64,000 nt of DNA from Rhodanobacter humi (lineage in GTDB: Bacteria > Pseudomonadota > Gammaproteobacteria > Xanthomonadales > Rhodanobacteraceae): NCBI RefSeq assembly GCF_041107455.1, contig NZ_JBGBPY010000001.1, positions 1,736,001-1,800,000 on the forward strand, given 5' to 3'. Every line of letters begins with the position of its first letter. Position 1 is the first letter of the stretch. The notes under the pieces were generated by a model. The model worked only from the letters and a program-made list of their open reading frames with translations, was not told the DNA's origin and searched no databases. The position numbers and the translations under genes were made by a program. Below are positions 62,538 through 64,000 of the stretch, one piece after another.

Positions 62538-64000
62538 ATGGCCATCACGATGCGTGCCCGCTCGCTTCCGTTCGCCATCGCCACGCTGCTGGCGACCAGT
62601 TCCGTCTTCGCCCAGAACATCACCACCTCCGGCGCCATCGGTCGCGTGCTGGACGCGCAGGGCAAGCCCGTGGCCGATGCCACCGTGACCATCCTGCACG
62701 TGCCCTCCGGCACCACCAAGACGGTGACCACGGATGCCGACGGCCGTTACGCCGCGCAAGGCCTGCGCACGGGCGGCCCGTTCACGATCACAGCGGCGAA
62801 GACCGGATTCGCCGGCACCGAACAGGACAACGTCTACCTGCAGCTGGGCCAGCCTTCCTCGATCAACCTCAGCCTGGGCGCGGGCGCCGAATCGGCGCGC
62901 ACGCTAGGCGCGGTGACGGTGAGCGCCTCGTCGCTGGCGCAGACCTTCACCTCCGAGAACAAGGGCCTGTCCACCACCATCTCGCAGCGCGAACTGCAGG
63001 CCACGCCGCAGGGCAACCGCTCGATCGACGACGTGGTGCGGCTGGACCCGCGCATCACCGTGACCGACCAGGGCACCGGCGCGATCTCCGCCGCGGGCAT
63101 GAACAACCGCTACAACAACATCGCGGTGGACGGCGTGACCCAGGGCGATCCGTTCGGCCTCAACGCGAACGGCCTGCCCTACCAGAAGTCGCCGATCTCG
63201 CCCGAGACGATCGCCGAATACAACATCTCCACCGCGAACTACGACGTCTCCTCCGACGTGGTCGGCGCCGACGTCAACGCGGTGACAAAGTCCGGCACCA
63301 ACCAGTTCCACGGCTCGGTCTACTACAGCTACCGCAACGCGAACCACCTGGTGGGCGACGCCGGCTGGCTGCCCAGCAGCGATCCCGGCTACCACTACAA
63401 GGGCTACCAGAAGGACGCCACCTACGGCTTCAACGTCGGCGGCCCGATCCTCAAGGACAAGCTGTTCTTCTTCGTCTCCGCGGAGCACGAGAAGACCACC
63501 GGCATCGGCGCCGATTCGGCCAACGGCCTGGACAACACGCTGGGCAACGGCCCGTCCACCAGCAACAAGGTCTCGCCGGGCGACCTGCAGCAGGTCATCG
63601 CCACCGCCAGCAAGCTCGGCCTCACCCCCGGCAACTTCGGCGGCCCCACCGGCCTGACCTACGACGACAAGCGTTACCTCGGCAAGATCGACTGGAACAT
63701 CACCAACAACCACCGCGCCAGCTTCACCTACCAGCACACCAAGGAGCTGCTGCCGGCGGTGGGCGGCAACAGCCCGAACAGCGTGGGCCTGACCAGCTAC
63801 ACCTACACCAAGGCCATCACCACCAACAACTACGTGCTGCACCTGTACGACGACTGGAGCGACAGCTTCTCCACCGAGGCCAAGGTCGGTTACCAGAAGT
63901 ACGTGCAGGACACCACCGCGCCGTTCCAGCAGCCTTCGGTGAACGTGAACCTCTCGCCCACCGGCAAGGGGCCGTCGGTGAACCTGGGCGAGGAACAGTT
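62538..64000 (+). CDS. Oar-like TonB-dependent receptor, N-terminal part (runs off window)
   Basis: The frame is open to the last base, giving 487 residues. Signal peptide (1-26, ending SSVFA), then a carboxypeptidase-regulatory-like Ig domain (about 30-110: GAIGRVLDAQGKPVADATVTI, TTDADGRYAAQGL), then plug and barrel (about 125 on: TISQRELQATPQGNRSIDDVVRLDPRI, NNRYNNIAVDGVTQGDPFGLN, ANYDVSSDVVGADVNAVTKSGTNQFHGSVYY). This domain order is that of Oar/SusC-like receptors, which in Xanthomonadales often handle peptides or glycans. GAGGAAA 4 nt upstream supports ATG 62538. Confidence 0.9.
   Translation, partial: MAITMRARSLPFAIATLLATSSVFAQNITTSGAIGRVLDAQGKPVADATVTILHVPSGTTKTVTTDADGRYAAQGLRTGGPFTITAAKTGFAGTEQDNVYLQLGQPSSINLSLGAGAESARTLGAVTVSASSLAQTFTSENKGLSTTISQRELQATPQGNRSIDDVVRLDPRITVTDQGTGAISAAGMNNRYNNIAVDGVTQGDPFGLNANGLPYQKSPISPETIAEYNISTANYDVSSDVVGADVNAVTKSGTNQFHGSVYYSYRNANHLVGDAGWLPSSDPGYHYKGYQKDATYGFNVGGPILKDKLFFFVSAEHEKTTGIGADSANGLDNTLGNGPSTSNKVSPGDLQQVIATASKLGLTPGNFGGPTGLTYDDKRYLGKIDWNITNNHRASFTYQHTKELLPAVGGNSPNSVGLTSYTYTKAITTNNYVLHLYDDWSDSFSTEAKVGYQKYVQDTTAPFQQPSVNVNLSPTGKGPSVNLGEEQ

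Overview
The window looks like a chromosomal segment of a high-GC gammaproteobacterium of the Xanthomonadales, most likely Rhodanobacteraceae (Rhodanobacter/Dyella-like). This is an inference from the very high GC, four TonB-dependent receptors in 64 kb, an S46 dipeptidyl-peptidase, Xanthomonad-type intergenic palindromes (GGAGCGGCTTCAGCCGC family) and the gene order. I see no rRNA or tRNA gene, CRISPR array, insertion sequence, integrase or transposase. Most of the window is ordinary core and niche metabolism, with a few accessory patches.

Left part (1-14.1 kb): the 3' end of a TonB receptor beside a broken YgjK-type GH63 glucosidase (a decayed carbohydrate-use locus), a Y-family DNA polymerase, a GFA-family protein, a tandem-domain methylglyoxal synthase, a divergent XRE regulator/methyltransferase pair, and gltB-gltD (glutamate synthase) separated by an unusually long repeat-filled gap. 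Centre-left (14.4-29.3 kb): a TonB receptor translationally coupled to a secreted PAP2 phosphatase, envC-ctpA (cell division and periplasmic proteolysis), midA, a TonB receptor behind a perfect Zur-type box, a folate patch (PTR1-like reductase, folB-folK), an OsmC-family protein and dbpA.

Centre (29.3-47.7 kb): pssA; a MarR-controlled FUSC/DUF1656/HlyD efflux operon with a palindromic operator; an S46 peptidase; a DUF4156-like lipoprotein; a two-domain M16 peptidase; a tandem pair of unrecognised small membrane proteins behind a near-perfect sigma-54 promoter; trmL; ubiJ-ubiB; truC; arfB-acyltransferase-LysE exporter; and a class A-like beta-lactamase.

Right part (47.7-64 kb): a 3.4-kb accessory island (DUF2235/Tle1-like lipase effector, DUF3304-like lipoprotein as likely immunity, two unknown proteins) bounded by an intact lysR 3' end and a second, truncated lysR 3' end in the same orientation; lysR divergent from aceB-aceA (glyoxylate shunt); comM; ubiK; a P-II protein gene; and class I ribonucleotide reductase nrdA-nrdB. 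A cobalamin riboswitch precedes nrdA. A 478-bp islet with 32-bp terminal inverted repeats, encoding a four-helix-bundle protein on the other strand, sits between nrdA and nrdB. The window ends inside an Oar-like TonB receptor.

The best candidates for something undescribed are the sigma-54-driven pair of C-x8-CP small membrane proteins (40.5-41.1 kb) and the inverted-repeat-bounded four-helix-bundle islet inside nrdAB. The lysR-bounded effector island and REPIN-like palindromes whose terminal TAG serves as the stop codon of adjacent genes come next.
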